From an uncultured Methylobacillus sp. (lineage in GTDB: Bacteria > Pseudomonadota > Gammaproteobacteria > Burkholderiales > Methylophilaceae): a stretch of 41,130 bases of DNA. The stretch lies in the NCBI GenBank assembly GCA_903824575.1, contig CAIJXJ010000156.1:1-41130 (forward strand), in the 5' to 3' direction. The notes beneath the pieces were generated by a model that saw only the letters and a list, made by a program, of their open reading frames with translations, ran no database searches and was not told the origin of the DNA. Below, in pieces: positions 8,619 to 18,175 of the stretch. Every line of letters begins with the position of its first letter. Position 1 is the first letter of the stretch. The position numbers and the translations under genes were made by a program.

Positions 8619-9386
8619 TCAATTGCCAGCGTTGATTGGCGCGTTGTGGGGCGGGGGGCTGCGTAATACCTTGTGCCCGAGGAACCATTCCATCGCCTGG
8701 GCCTCAGCTTCAGAGATCTGTTCCGGGCTCATCATGCCTTCTGCCAGTTGCTGGTTTTGCTTGCCACGATCGTTGCCCTTGAGGGCTGCACTGATGAACC
8801 ATCTGTCGGCCTGGACCAGATCTTCCGCTATGCCGTGGCCGGTGGCGTACATCGACCCCAAGCTCAGTTGGGCGTTGGTGTCACCCATTTTGGCCGCCCG
8901 TTCAAACCATTTCATGGCCATCAGGGAATCCTGTCGGGTGCCTTTGCCATTAAGGTACATCATGGCCAGATTGTTCTGGGCGGCAGCGTTGCCTTGAGAC
9001 GCTGCCCAGCGGTATGAGAGAAACGCCTTGTTGTCATTTTTCGGCAGTCCGCTTCCGGCCTCATGCATCAGACCCACCTTCAGTTGGGCATCAGCCAAGC
9101 CCTGATCGGCGGCCAGGAGATACCAGGTGGCAGCATTGTTGATGTTCTTTTGTAGGCCCTGGCCATTCTCGTTCATGACGCCCAGCGTGTACTGGGCAGT
9201 GGCATCGCCTTTGTTGGCCAGTGTCGTTAGTTCACCGAGTGCGGCCTTGTAGTTGCCACGGCCATACTCCACCAGCGCTTCCGGCAGGCCAGCCTCTGCT
9301 CCCAGACAGAAAATCAGGAATGGCAAGAATAGAGTGGCTCTTGCCGAAATCACCCCGTACTTTCTTGGCTCAATTTTGACAGGCAT
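8619..9386 (-). CDS. Secreted Sel1-like (TPR) repeat protein
   Basis: A 255-residue protein. A long basic n-region followed by TLFLPFLIFCLGAEA looks like a signal peptide. From about residue 55 to 215 there are about five 36-residue Sel1-like repeats, each with the A..QYTLGVM..NGQG pattern (for example QNNLAMMYLNGKG and QLSLGSMYATGHG). Such solenoids bind other proteins; no enzymatic role is expected. Downstream neighbour is the HExxH protein, 9 bases away; the upstream HDOD gene ends 18 bases before it. The partner is unknown. Confidence 0.85.
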   Translation of the reverse strand: MPVKIEPRKYGVISARATLFLPFLIFCLGAEAGLPEALVEYGRGNYKAALGELTTLANKGDATAQYTLGVMNENGQGLQKNINNAATWYLLAADQGLADAQLKVGLMHEAGSGLPKNDNKAFLSYRWAASQGNAAAQNNLAMMYLNGKGTRQDSLMAMKWFERAAKMGDTNAQLSLGSMYATGHGIAEDLVQADRWFISAALKGNDRGKQNQQLAEGMMSPEQISEAEAQAMEWFLGHKVLRSPPPHNAPINAGN

Positions 9387-9404
9387 GCTTGCGGCATCAA
9401 GTGA

Positions 9405-10235
9405 TCAGGCACCGATCAATATATCCAGACCATCACTCAATTCGTCCAGACTGGGCATTTCATCGTTGATTGTGTCGAAACTGAGACCGAGGTTGGCTCC
9501 GATTTCGGCGGGAAATGAGGCGCTCATGTCTTCCACCGATAAGGCATTTTTTTGCGCACGGGCAAACCATGCTGCCAGGTGAATAATGGATGCGGTTTTT
9601 AGGGCAGGGTCACTTGCCTGCGGATGCGGGAAGGCTGCAATGACTTCCGAAAACTCTGATGGAAACTTCCAGCGCCTTGCCAATTCGGCACCGGTCATGG
9701 CGAAGTCAAAGCCGAAAAAACTCTTCTCAAGATCGATCCGTCGCTCATTCCAGGGGTCAACTGTCTTGTCGAGTTCTGCACATTGTTCCGGCATGCCGAG
9801 ATGCATGACCAATTGTCCGATAGCATGCATCAGGCCAACCATGAAGGCCATATCCAGGTTCTGCTGTGTCTTTCCTGCCAGCCATTTGGCGACGACTGCG
9901 GTATGCAGGCTGTAACGCCAGAAGTATTCCAGATTGAAGCCCTTAACCTGCTTGAAGCTGCCAGTCAGGCCGCTGCTAATCACTAGCGTTCTCACTGTGA
10001 CAAAGCCCAGCATGGCGAGGGCCTGATCGACGGTGGCAATGGTGCGGGATGCATGGTAGTGCGCCGAATTGGCAAGGCGTAGCAGCTTTGCGCTCAATAC
10101 CTGGTCCGCTGCGATCATGCGTGAGATTTCCTGGTGTGAAACCAGATCATTTTCGAAACTACTGATCAATTCCCGCACAATTCCTGAAGAGGCTGGAAGG
10201 GCCTGCGGCTGTTCAAACAGTTCTTCTAGTGTCAT
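9405..10235 (-). CDS. HDOD-domain signalling protein
   Basis: I chose the ATG at 10235 (276 residues) because AAGGA precedes it at about 7 bases; an upstream in-frame start at 10289 lacks this. The protein carries one HDOD domain (about 10-205): PASSGIVRELIS, ISRMIAADQVLSAKLLRLAN and the helix around TVDQALAMLGFVTVRTL are family hallmarks. HDOD domains resemble HD phosphohydrolases but lack the catalytic metal site, and act in bacterial signalling and taxis regulation. There is no partner domain. It may be cotranscribed with the two genes downstream. Confidence 0.86.
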   Translation of the reverse strand: MTLEELFEQPQALPASSGIVRELISSFENDLVSHQEISRMIAADQVLSAKLLRLANSAHYHASRTIATVDQALAMLGFVTVRTLVISSGLTGSFKQVKGFNLEYFWRYSLHTAVVAKWLAGKTQQNLDMAFMVGLMHAIGQLVMHLGMPEQCAELDKTVDPWNERRIDLEKSFFGFDFAMTGAELARRWKFPSEFSEVIAAFPHPQASDPALKTASIIHLAAWFARAQKNALSVEDMSASFPAEIGANLGLSFDTINDEMPSLDELSDGLDILIGA

Positions 10236-10380
10236 TGCATTCCTTAACTGATGGGCAGTGTTCAAGCTACAGGCTCGGTTGCCAGTCAACGCCGACCGTT
10301 ATTTTATTCTTGCTATCATGGAGGCGAATCGTATCCAATTTTAGCCTGTTCTGTCGATGCCTGACTCAACCCGGACTATC

Positions 10381-10854
10381 CTACAAGAAGCGATCGAGCA
10401 GTCTGCGGCTGGCACCATCAAGTGCCATGCGGTCACGGATCAGGAACAGAATGCCGTGGCTGTCTGCAATCAATAACGCGGGAGGGCTAAGCCTGCGGAT
10501 ATCGTCCTCCCCCTTGAGGATGAGGGTGGTGGCGCCACGCTCAGTTTCAACCGTCCAGGTGCTGGGGGTGGCGAAACTGGAAACATGGAGGATGCGGCGG
10601 ATTTCAGGCATGAATTCGCGGCCGGCCAATTCTTCCTGCAGCAGATTGCAACGGGTCTCATCCAGATCTTCCAGACTGGCGATCCAGGCCAGTTCCCGGC
10701 CATCCATGCTGACCAGGGCAATGCCCTGATCAGGAGCCGTGAGCGGGAAGGCGCGCACCGGCATCACACCGCTGTGAACCACGCCATCGACAGTCGTCAG
10801 CACCAGTTTGCCAAAGGCATTGCGCTGCAACTGGAACTCGAGGGCAGATTTCAC
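10381..10854 (-). CDS. DUF1854 protein associated with cyanophycin metabolism
   Basis: About 157 residues. I chose GTG at 10854: it overlaps the ABC transporter stop as GTGA and GGGGAGA precedes it; an ATG at 10875 is the alternative. The sequence matches the DUF1854 family (LTAPDQGIALVSMDGRELAWI, LILKGEDDIRRL, LLIADSHGILFLIRD), which regularly neighbours cyanophycin synthetases together with the ABC transporter found here. It has no signal peptide or membrane segment. Its biochemical role is unknown; translational coupling to the ABC gene suggests the two products act together. Confidence 0.85.
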   Translation of the reverse strand: MKSALEFQLQRNAFGKLVLTTVDGVVHSGVMPVRAFPLTAPDQGIALVSMDGRELAWIASLEDLDETRCNLLQEELAGREFMPEIRRILHVSSFATPSTWTVETERGATTLILKGEDDIRRLSPPALLIADSHGILFLIRDRMALDGASRRLLDRFL

Positions 10855-13136
10855 GCGATGCTCTCCCCATCCCAAGCAGGCGTGCCGGCTTCGGTATCTA
10901 CATTGCGAGCCTGTGCCTGGTACAGGCGGTAATAGTGTTCTTCCTTCGCCATCAGTTCCTCATGATTGCCGACCTCGACCACCTGACCCCTGTCCATCAC
11001 CACCAGGCGATCGGCCTTGCGTAACGTGGACAGGCGGTGGGCGATGGCGATGGTGGTGCGTCCTTGCACCAGATTATCCAGCGCCTTCTGGATCTCCTGT
11101 TCGGTAGTGGAGTCGACACTTGACGTAGCCTCGTCCATGATCAGGATTTTTGGATCGATGAGTAACGCGCGGGCGATAGAAATGCGCTGGCGTTCGCCGC
11201 CGGACAAGGCCTGGCCGCGCTCTCCCACCAGCGAATCATAGCCCTGAGGCAGGCGCAGGATGAATTCATGTGCATGTGCGGCACGGGCGGCCTGGATGAT
11301 CTGTGCACGGGTGGCATCTGGTTTGCCATAGGCGATGTTGTCTGCGATAGTTCCGAAGAACAGGAAAGGCTCCTGCAATACCAGACCGATGTTGCTACGG
11401 TATTCCGATACCGGAAGGGAACGGATGTCGACGCCGTCGATGCAGATGGAACCTTCCGAGACATCGTAGAAGCGGCAAATCAGGTTGACCAGTGTGCTTT
11501 TGCCTGAGCCGCTGTGGCCGACCAGGCCGATCATCTCACCGGGGGCGATATTGAGATTCAACTCGCGGATGACGGCGCGGTTGCCATAACGGAAACCGAT
11601 GTTGCGAATTTCGATGCGGCCGGTGATCTTGGTCAGATGGATCGGATTGAGCGGTTCCGGTACGGACGATACGTGATCGAGAATATCGAAGATGCGCTTG
11701 GCGCCGGAGGCTGCCTTTTGCGTCACTGAAACGATCCGACTCATGGAGTCGAGTCGGGTATAGAAGCGGCTGATGTAGGCGATGAAGGCAGTCAGCACAC
11801 CGACCGTGATCTGGTCGCGCGACACCAGCCAGATGCCGAACGCCCACACCACCAGAAGGCCGATCTCGGTCAAGAGAGACACCGTCGGCGTGAACAGTGA
11901 CCACACCTTGTTGATGCGGTCGTTGACCAACAGGTTATGCACGTTGGCGATGCGGAAGCGCTCGGCCTCGCGTCTTTCCTGGGCGAATGCCTTGACCACA
12001 CGCACGCCGGGAATGGTGTCGGCCAGCACGTTGGTGACTTCTGACCACACGCGGTCGATTTTTTCGAAGCCGGTGCGCAACTTGTCCCTGACGATATGGA
12101 TCATCCAGGCGATGAAAGGCAGTGGCAACAGGGTGACCAGCGCCAGCCAGTGGTTGATCGAAAACAGGATGCTGGCCGTCATGATGATCATCAGCACGTC
12201 GGTGGCGAAATCGAGCAGATGCAGGGAGATGAACACGCAGATGCGGTCTGACTCGGAGCCGATGCGCGACATCAGGTCGCCGGTGCGTTTGCCGCCAAAA
12301 TATTCAAGCGACAGGCGTAGCAGATGTTCATAGGTGGTGGTGCGCAGGTCTGCGCCGATGCGCTCGCTTACCAGCGCCAGGATGTAGGTCTTGGCCCAGC
12401 CCAGACTCCATGCCAGCAGGGCGGACCCCAACAGGCCGCCGAGCAGCCACATGACCAGCATGACATCGATGCGCTGGCCGTTCTGGTAAGGAATGAGGAC
12501 GCGGTCCATCAACGGAATGGTGAGGTAGGGCGGTACCAGACTGGCGGCAGTCGAAGCCAGCGTGAGCAGAAAGCCGGCCAGCAGTTGGCCACGATAGGGC
12601 CTGGCGAAACGCCAGAGGCGCAGCAGTGTCCAGGTCGAAGGCGGTGTCTGGTTTTCACGTGAGCAGATCGGGCAGTCATCCTCGCTATCCTTGAGCGCTG
12701 CCCGGCATCTGGGGCAGACTGCCTCCTGTTCATGTTTGATTGGCTGGCCAGTGACGTGGCTGTCCAATTGTCGATGGAACTGATCGATGAGGCGCAGTGC
12801 GGCGATGTTCTGACCCAGGGTGTAACGCCAACTGAACAGCCGGCCCTGATCGTTGACCAGTTCCAGCGTGCCAACGCCGGCATGATCAAAGTGCAGCATT
12901 TCTTGCTGCGGCTGGTAGGGCCAGTGTTGCCATGTTGCTGCCCGGTCCATGCAGGTCAGCACGCGCTGGTCGGTGACGATGACCAGACCTTGCGAGTACT
13001 GCAGTCGCGCATCGAGGTCAATTTCCAGCCAGGCCAGGATGTTCTCTCCTGGTTGCAGGCACGACTCTGCTGCGTCATGCCACCGGGTGGGCAGGGCTTG
13101 CGTATGTGCGGGCGATTGAAGGGTCGGTGTGTCCAT
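10851..13136 (-). CDS. Cyanophycin-associated ABC exporter with N-terminal zinc-ribbon extension
   Basis: 761 residues in one chain. The first 130 residues form a soluble beta-rich domain (LVIVTDQRVLTCMDR resembles PH-like bacterial domains), then a four-cysteine ribbon (C141, C144, C155, C158). An ABC exporter transmembrane domain follows (about 180-480), then a nucleotide-binding domain with Walker A GHSGSGKST, signature LSGGERQR and Walker B ILIMDEATSSVD. A half-transporter of this type works as a homodimer in the inner membrane. Family members with this extension occur next to cphA genes; what is transported is unknown. It is divergent from the two synthetases across a 147-base gap. Confidence 0.88.
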   Translation of the reverse strand: MDTPTLQSPAHTQALPTRWHDAAESCLQPGENILAWLEIDLDARLQYSQGLVIVTDQRVLTCMDRAATWQHWPYQPQQEMLHFDHAGVGTLELVNDQGRLFSWRYTLGQNIAALRLIDQFHRQLDSHVTGQPIKHEQEAVCPRCRAALKDSEDDCPICSRENQTPPSTWTLLRLWRFARPYRGQLLAGFLLTLASTAASLVPPYLTIPLMDRVLIPYQNGQRIDVMLVMWLLGGLLGSALLAWSLGWAKTYILALVSERIGADLRTTTYEHLLRLSLEYFGGKRTGDLMSRIGSESDRICVFISLHLLDFATDVLMIIMTASILFSINHWLALVTLLPLPFIAWMIHIVRDKLRTGFEKIDRVWSEVTNVLADTIPGVRVVKAFAQERREAERFRIANVHNLLVNDRINKVWSLFTPTVSLLTEIGLLVVWAFGIWLVSRDQITVGVLTAFIAYISRFYTRLDSMSRIVSVTQKAASGAKRIFDILDHVSSVPEPLNPIHLTKITGRIEIRNIGFRYGNRAVIRELNLNIAPGEMIGLVGHSGSGKSTLVNLICRFYDVSEGSICIDGVDIRSLPVSEYRSNIGLVLQEPFLFFGTIADNIAYGKPDATRAQIIQAARAAHAHEFILRLPQGYDSLVGERGQALSGGERQRISIARALLIDPKILIMDEATSSVDSTTEQEIQKALDNLVQGRTTIAIAHRLSTLRKADRLVVMDRGQVVEVGNHEELMAKEEHYYRLYQAQARNVDTEAGTPAWDGESIA

Positions 13137-13283
13137 CGTGCTAGAAACTGATTATACCCGAGCGCCGTCTTTATCATGGGCGTTACCCGGATTTTGTTGA
13201 GTAAGTTTGACGTAAGGCGTCCATGTCAGAATGCTGGTATCAAAAACTGTACTATGGGCTACGGAATCATCAGTAATCACGAC
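13137..13283. promoter_or_regulatory. Divergent intergenic region of the cyanophycin locus
   Basis: This 147-base gap separates the minus-strand ABC gene from the plus-strand synthetase and must hold promoters for both sides unless the synthetase starts further upstream. On the minus strand a perfect TATAAT lies at 13156-13151, preceded by GGG and without a good -35 box; it would give a leader of under 15 bases, so the ABC message may be nearly leaderless. I found no convincing plus-strand promoter. Confidence 0.35.
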
Positions 13284-15467
13284 ATGAAAAAAAAATATAT
13301 TGAAATCCTGCAGACCATGCACTTGCGAGGCCCAAACATCTGGACCTACCGGCCAGTATTTGAGGCATGGGTTGACATCGGTGAACTGGAAGATTTTCCC
13401 TCCAATACCTTACCGGGCTTCAATGAGCGCCTGACTGCGTGGTTGCCGTCGCTGATCGAGCATCGCTGCAGCGAGGGTACACGTGGCGGATTTTTGCTGC
13501 GGTTGCAGGAAGGCACTTGGCCGGCACACATTCTGGAACACGTGACCCTGGAGTTGCAAAACCTGGCAGGCATGGCAGGCGGTTTCGGTCGGGCCCGCAG
13601 CACGGCCATCCGTGGCGTGTACAAGGTCGTCGTCCGGGCCTGGCACCCCGAGGCAACGCGTGCCGCGCTGCTGGCCGGGCGCGACTTGGTGATGGCAGCA
13701 ATCCTGGATCAGCCTTATGACGTGGCTGCGGTAGTCTCGCATTTGCGCGATCTGGCTGATGATTTATTGCTTGGACCCAGTACTGCTTGCATCGTCGATG
13801 CGGCCACGGCCAAGGATAGGCGCATCCCCTTCATCCGGTTGTCGGAAGGCAATCTGGTACAACTGGGTTATGGTGCAAAGAGTCGCCGCATCTGGACGGC
13901 CGAGACTGATAGTACCGGTGCCATTGCCGAGGGCATCTCGCGTGATAAGGATCTGACCAAGAGCCTGCTGAAATCATGCGGCGTGCCGGTGCCGGAAGGC
14001 CGCGTGGTCGAAAGCCCGGCAGACGCCTGGGAAGCTGCGCAGGAAATTGGCTTGCCGATCGTGGTTAAGCCGTCTGACGCCAATCACGGGCGAGGCGTGT
14101 CGCTTGAGTTGAGTAGTCAGTCGGATATCGAGGCAGCCTACCAGGTTGCCGATGCCGAAGGTACTGAAGTGATCGTCGAACGCTTCATCCCCGGGGCAGA
14201 GCACCGCTTGCTAGTCGTCGGTGGGAAGCTGGTGGCGGCGGCACGCGGTGACAGCGTTTGGATTGAGGGCGACGGACGGGCAACAGTGGCCGAGTTGATT
14301 GACAGCCAGATCAATACGGATCCGCGTCGAGGTGCGGCGGAACAATTTCCGCTCGACACTATCGTGCTTGAACGTCAACCATCGACCTGTTTATTGCTGG
14401 AACGTCAGGGTATGAGTGCCGTCGCAGTGCCAGCCTCCGGTCAGCGTGTGCTGATTGAACGTAACGGCAACATGGCGGAGGACATTACGGAAAAAGTTCA
14501 CCCAAGCGTCGCTGCCACCGTTGCCCTGGCTGCGCGCGTCATTGGTCTCGACATCGCTGGTGTCGATCTGGTGGCGGAAGATATTTCCAGGCCCTTGAGT
14601 GATCAGGGTGGCGCCATCGTCGAGGTCAATGCCGGTCCTGGTCTGCTCATGCACCTGAAGCCGGCTAACGGTGAGGCGCGTCCGGTGGGGCGTGCCATTG
14701 TTGACTATCTGTTTCCGCAAGGCGAATCAGGCCGCATTCCCGTTGTCGGCGTTACTGGTTCGCGCGGCATGACTGCGGTGGCCCAGCGACTGGCTTGGTT
14801 GATTCAATTGAGTGGCAAGTATGTGGGCCTCGCTTGCGGCAATGGTCTTTATATGGACAGGCGCCAGGTCGAGGCCGGCAATTGCGCTAACTTTGATGCC
14901 GCGCAACGGATCTTGATGAACCGCATGGTAGAGGCGGCGGTGTTTGAAAATGATGGTGACGCGATTCTGAGTGAAGGACTGGCCTATGACCGGTGTCAGG
15001 TCGGGGTGGTGACCCGTATTGACGTCGCCAGTCACTTTGGACGCTATTATATTGACACGCCTGAGCAAGTCTATAACGTGTTGCGTACCCAAGTTGACCT
15101 GGTGCTGCCGGGCGGGGTGGCGGTGCTGAATGCCGCTGATTCTCTGGCCGTGCAGATGGCCCCGCTATGTGACGGAGAAGTGATTTTCTTTGGCCACGAA
15201 TTCGAGGCTGCTGTCATTGGGGAACATCTGGCGAAGGGCGGGCGTGCCGTGTTCGTGCGTGAGCGCAAGATTATCCTGGCAACCGGCCTGGAGGCACATG
15301 CAATTGCTGACCTGGCCAAGATCCCAATGAGTGCCGACACGCCGCAGATTGATCAGATAGAAAATATTCTCGCCGCCATCGGGGCGGCCTGGGCGCTCGG
15401 AATCAGCCCGGACGTGATCCGGACCGGCGTCAAGACATTCGAAGCTGCTTCCAGCAGCGCCAGCTAG
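13284..15467 (+). CDS. cphA': Cyanophycin synthetase paralogue with inactivated Mur-ligase half
   Basis: 727 residues from ATG 13284, chosen because MKKKYIEIL...LRGPNIW aligns with the LRGPN start of CphA; in-frame codons further up lack conservation. The N-terminal domain and the ATP-grasp domain (about 215-470, IVVKPSDANHGRGVS, IVEVNAGPGLLMHL) look intact. The Mur-ligase centre has lost its P-loop: GSRGMTA at 492-498 replaces the GTNGKTT of the next gene, so the ATP-binding lysine is gone, and the C-terminal Mur domain is absent. Cyanobacterial CphA2 shows similar loss and polymerises beta-Asp-Arg dipeptides with one active site. The same pairing of cphA' and cphA is known from Ralstonia/Cupriavidus. 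It may be a dipeptide polymerase or a partner subunit of CphA. Confidence 0.88.
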   Translation: MKKKYIEILQTMHLRGPNIWTYRPVFEAWVDIGELEDFPSNTLPGFNERLTAWLPSLIEHRCSEGTRGGFLLRLQEGTWPAHILEHVTLELQNLAGMAGGFGRARSTAIRGVYKVVVRAWHPEATRAALLAGRDLVMAAILDQPYDVAAVVSHLRDLADDLLLGPSTACIVDAATAKDRRIPFIRLSEGNLVQLGYGAKSRRIWTAETDSTGAIAEGISRDKDLTKSLLKSCGVPVPEGRVVESPADAWEAAQEIGLPIVVKPSDANHGRGVSLELSSQSDIEAAYQVADAEGTEVIVERFIPGAEHRLLVVGGKLVAAARGDSVWIEGDGRATVAELIDSQINTDPRRGAAEQFPLDTIVLERQPSTCLLLERQGMSAVAVPASGQRVLIERNGNMAEDITEKVHPSVAATVALAARVIGLDIAGVDLVAEDISRPLSDQGGAIVEVNAGPGLLMHLKPANGEARPVGRAIVDYLFPQGESGRIPVVGVTGSRGMTAVAQRLAWLIQLSGKYVGLACGNGLYMDRRQVEAGNCANFDAAQRILMNRMVEAAVFENDGDAILSEGLAYDRCQVGVVTRIDVASHFGRYYIDTPEQVYNVLRTQVDLVLPGGVAVLNAADSLAVQMAPLCDGEVIFFGHEFEAAVIGEHLAKGGRAVFVRERKIILATGLEAHAIADLAKIPMSADTPQIDQIENILAAIGAAWALGISPDVIRTGVKTFEAASSSAS

Positions 15468-15479
15468 GACGCAAAATTT

Positions 15480-18050
15480 ATGCAAGTATCACGTATCCGT
15501 GCACTCCGTGGCCCCAATCTCTGGAGCCGACATACGGCTATCGAAGCCATTGTTTCCTGTTCCGAGTCCGAGCGTGTGATCTCCGAAATCCCGGAATTTG
15601 AAGCGCGATTGCGCGCTCGCTTTCCTGAAATCGGGCTGCTGGAACCGGCGGGGCATGAGGAATCGGTTGCCATGGCGCATGCGCTCGAATATGCGGCACT
15701 TGGTCTGCAGTTGAGTGCCGGTTGCCCGGTGACCTTCAGTCTTGCCACCCAAACTCTGGAGCCTGGCGTCTATCAGGTGGTGGTTCAATACAGCGAGGAA
15801 GCGGTGGGTCGGTTGGCCCTGTCATTGGCGGAAGCGCTTTGTCAGGCAGCGCTTGCGGATACCTCTTTCGATCTCGCCGGGGCGCTGGCGCAATTGCGCG
15901 AACTCGATGAGGATGTGCGTCTTGGCCCCAGCACCGGTGCCATCGTGCAGGCGGCGGTCGCGCGCGGCATTCCCTATCGGCGGCTGACACAGGGCAGTCT
16001 GGTGCAATTTGGCTGGGGCAGTCGGCAACGCCGGATTCAGGCCGCCGAAACCGACCTGACCAGTGCCATCGGTGAATCCATTGCCCAGGACAAGGAGTTG
16101 ACCAAGAAACTTCTGCATGCAGCGGGTGTGCCGGTGCCAAACGGGCGGTCAGTGACGGAGTCCGAGGATGCCTGGCGTGCCGCGCGTGAAATTGGCGGCG
16201 CTGTTGTCGTCAAGCCGCGCGATGGTAATCAGGGCAAAGGCATTACCGTTAATATCAAGACGCGTGCTGAAGTGTTGACTGCGTTTGCGGCAGCAGCTGA
16301 GATCAGTGACGACGTGATCGTCGAGCGTTTCCTGCCTGGTCATGATTTCCGCTTTCTGGTGGTGGGTCGGCAACTGGTGGCGGCCGCCCGCCGTGAGCCG
16401 CCAATGGTGGTGGGCGATGGGGTAAAAACCGTGCGCGAATTGGTGGAGCAAGTGAATCGTGATCCGCGTCGTGGTGAGGGTCATGCGACCTCCCTGACCA
16501 AGATTCGTTTTGATGACATTGCCCTGGCGGCTCTGGCCCAGCAGAAATTGACGGCCGATAGGGTGCCGGCCAAGGGCACACGAGTGATTTTGCGTAACAA
16601 TGCCAATCTGAGTACGGGCGGCACCGCCACCGATGTGACCGATGACGTCCACCCCGAACTGGCGGCTCGCGCCGTGGCGGCCGCACAGATGATCGGTCTC
16701 GACATCTGCGGCATCGATGTGGTGTGCGACAGCGTAGGTAAGCCGCTGGAGGTGCAGGGCGGTGGCTTCGTCGAGGCCAATGCTGCCCCCGGGCTACGCA
16801 TGCATTTACAACCGTCCTATGGCAAGGGGCGCGCGGTTGGGGAAGCCATCGTCGCCAATATTTACGCCAACGGTGAAGATGGTCGTATTCCCATTATTGC
16901 CGTGGCCGGGACTAACGGCAAGACCACAACGGTGCGTCTGACTTCTCACTTGCTGACGCTGTCAGGCCTACGCGTTGGCATGACCAACTCGGATGGCGTT
17001 TATATTGAGGGCATACGCATTGACAGCGGCGATTGCAGCGGACCAAAGAGTGCGCGCAATGTTTTGATGCATCCCGACGTCGATGCCGCTGTGCTGGAAA
17101 CCGCACGTGGTGGCGTACTGCGCGAAGGGTTGGCGTTCGACCGCTGTGATGTGGCTGTGGTCACCAATATTGGCATGGGCGACCATCTTGGCTTGTCCTA
17201 TATCAGCACGGTCGAGGATCTGACCGTGGTCAAGCGCGTGATCGTGCAGAACGTGGCACCCCATGGCATGGCCGTGCTCAATGCGACTGACCCGATGACG
17301 GCACGCATGGCGGATGCCTGTCCTGGTGCCGTGACCTTTTTCGCACCTGATCGCAACCATCCGGTGATGGCAACGCATCGTGCCCAGGGCCGGCGCGTGG
17401 TCTACCAGGATGGCGATAGCCTGGTGGCAAGCGGTGATGGTGCGGAATTTCGCATGGCGCTGTCAGATATCCCGATGACCCGCAACGGCAGCATTGGCTT
17501 TCAGGTTGAAAATGCCATGGCAGCTGTGGGTGCGGCATGGGGACTGGGTCTGTCCTGGGATGCAATTCGGCAGGGACTTGCCAGTTTCGTCAACGATGCC
17601 AGGACCGCGCCGGGAAGATTCAATACCTTCGATTACAAGGGGGCGACTCTGATTGCCGATTATGGACATAATCCGGACGCGATTCTTGCCTTGGTAAGCG
17701 CCGTTGGGAATATGCCGGCCAACCGTCGCCTGGTGGTGATCAGTGGAGCCGGCGACCGACGCGACGAAGACATCCGTCGGCAGACTGAAATTCTGGGAGA
17801 TGCCTTTGATACGGTACTTCTATATCAGGATCAATGTCAGCGCGGCCGGGCTGATGGTGAAGTGCTGGCCTTGCTGCAGCAAGGACTGCAACATGCCCGT
17901 CGTGCCAAGATTGTCGAAGAGATCCTCGGCGAGTTCAATGCCATCGACAGTGCACTGGCTCGTCTGCTCCCCGGAGACCTGTGTCTGATCCTGATCGATC
18001 AGGTCGATCAGGCATTAGCCTATATCGCAGAAAAGGTGGCACAAGAATAA
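15480..18050 (+). CDS. cphA: Cyanophycin synthetase CphA
   Basis: 856 residues, the normal full length. It makes multi-L-arginyl-poly-L-aspartate by adding Asp to the backbone with the ATP-grasp domain and Arg to the side chain with the Mur-ligase domain. Seen here: N-terminal domain beginning RALRGPNLWS, ATP-grasp (about 220-470, VVVKPRDGNQGKGI, VEANAAPGLRMHL), P-loop GTNGKTT at 477-483, and the C-terminal Mur domain (TLIADYGHNPDAI, VISGAGDRRDEDI). It lies 12 bases after the degenerate paralogue, so the two are cotranscribed. No cyanophycinase (cphB) or isoaspartyl dipeptidase is in the window. Confidence 0.94.
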   Translation: MQVSRIRALRGPNLWSRHTAIEAIVSCSESERVISEIPEFEARLRARFPEIGLLEPAGHEESVAMAHALEYAALGLQLSAGCPVTFSLATQTLEPGVYQVVVQYSEEAVGRLALSLAEALCQAALADTSFDLAGALAQLRELDEDVRLGPSTGAIVQAAVARGIPYRRLTQGSLVQFGWGSRQRRIQAAETDLTSAIGESIAQDKELTKKLLHAAGVPVPNGRSVTESEDAWRAAREIGGAVVVKPRDGNQGKGITVNIKTRAEVLTAFAAAAEISDDVIVERFLPGHDFRFLVVGRQLVAAARREPPMVVGDGVKTVRELVEQVNRDPRRGEGHATSLTKIRFDDIALAALAQQKLTADRVPAKGTRVILRNNANLSTGGTATDVTDDVHPELAARAVAAAQMIGLDICGIDVVCDSVGKPLEVQGGGFVEANAAPGLRMHLQPSYGKGRAVGEAIVANIYANGEDGRIPIIAVAGTNGKTTTVRLTSHLLTLSGLRVGMTNSDGVYIEGIRIDSGDCSGPKSARNVLMHPDVDAAVLETARGGVLREGLAFDRCDVAVVTNIGMGDHLGLSYISTVEDLTVVKRVIVQNVAPHGMAVLNATDPMTARMADACPGAVTFFAPDRNHPVMATHRAQGRRVVYQDGDSLVASGDGAEFRMALSDIPMTRNGSIGFQVENAMAAVGAAWGLGLSWDAIRQGLASFVNDARTAPGRFNTFDYKGATLIADYGHNPDAILALVSAVGNMPANRRLVVISGAGDRRDEDIRRQTEILGDAFDTVLLYQDQCQRGRADGEVLALLQQGLQHARRAKIVEEILGEFNAIDSALARLLPGDLCLILIDQVDQALAYIAEKVAQE

Positions 18051-18175
18051 AGTAGCCGTCCACTTGTTTTTTTTGGATGCATGCCCATCTAACATGGTGG
18101 CCGCAGGTATCCAATCGGTTTAAATTAACGTACAGTTCACAAAAGCTTAATAAGCTCCATTTTGAGGAGAAAGAC

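Noticed and set aside
13284-15467. The first cyanophycin synthetase as a pseudogene
   Set aside because: The frame is intact over 727 codons and the loss is limited to the Mur half, as in known short CphA forms.
18051-18175. Terminator after cphA at the T-run near 18067
   Set aside because: The T-run has no GC-rich stem before it; AGCTT-AAT-AAGCT near 18144 is a weak hairpin without a T-run.
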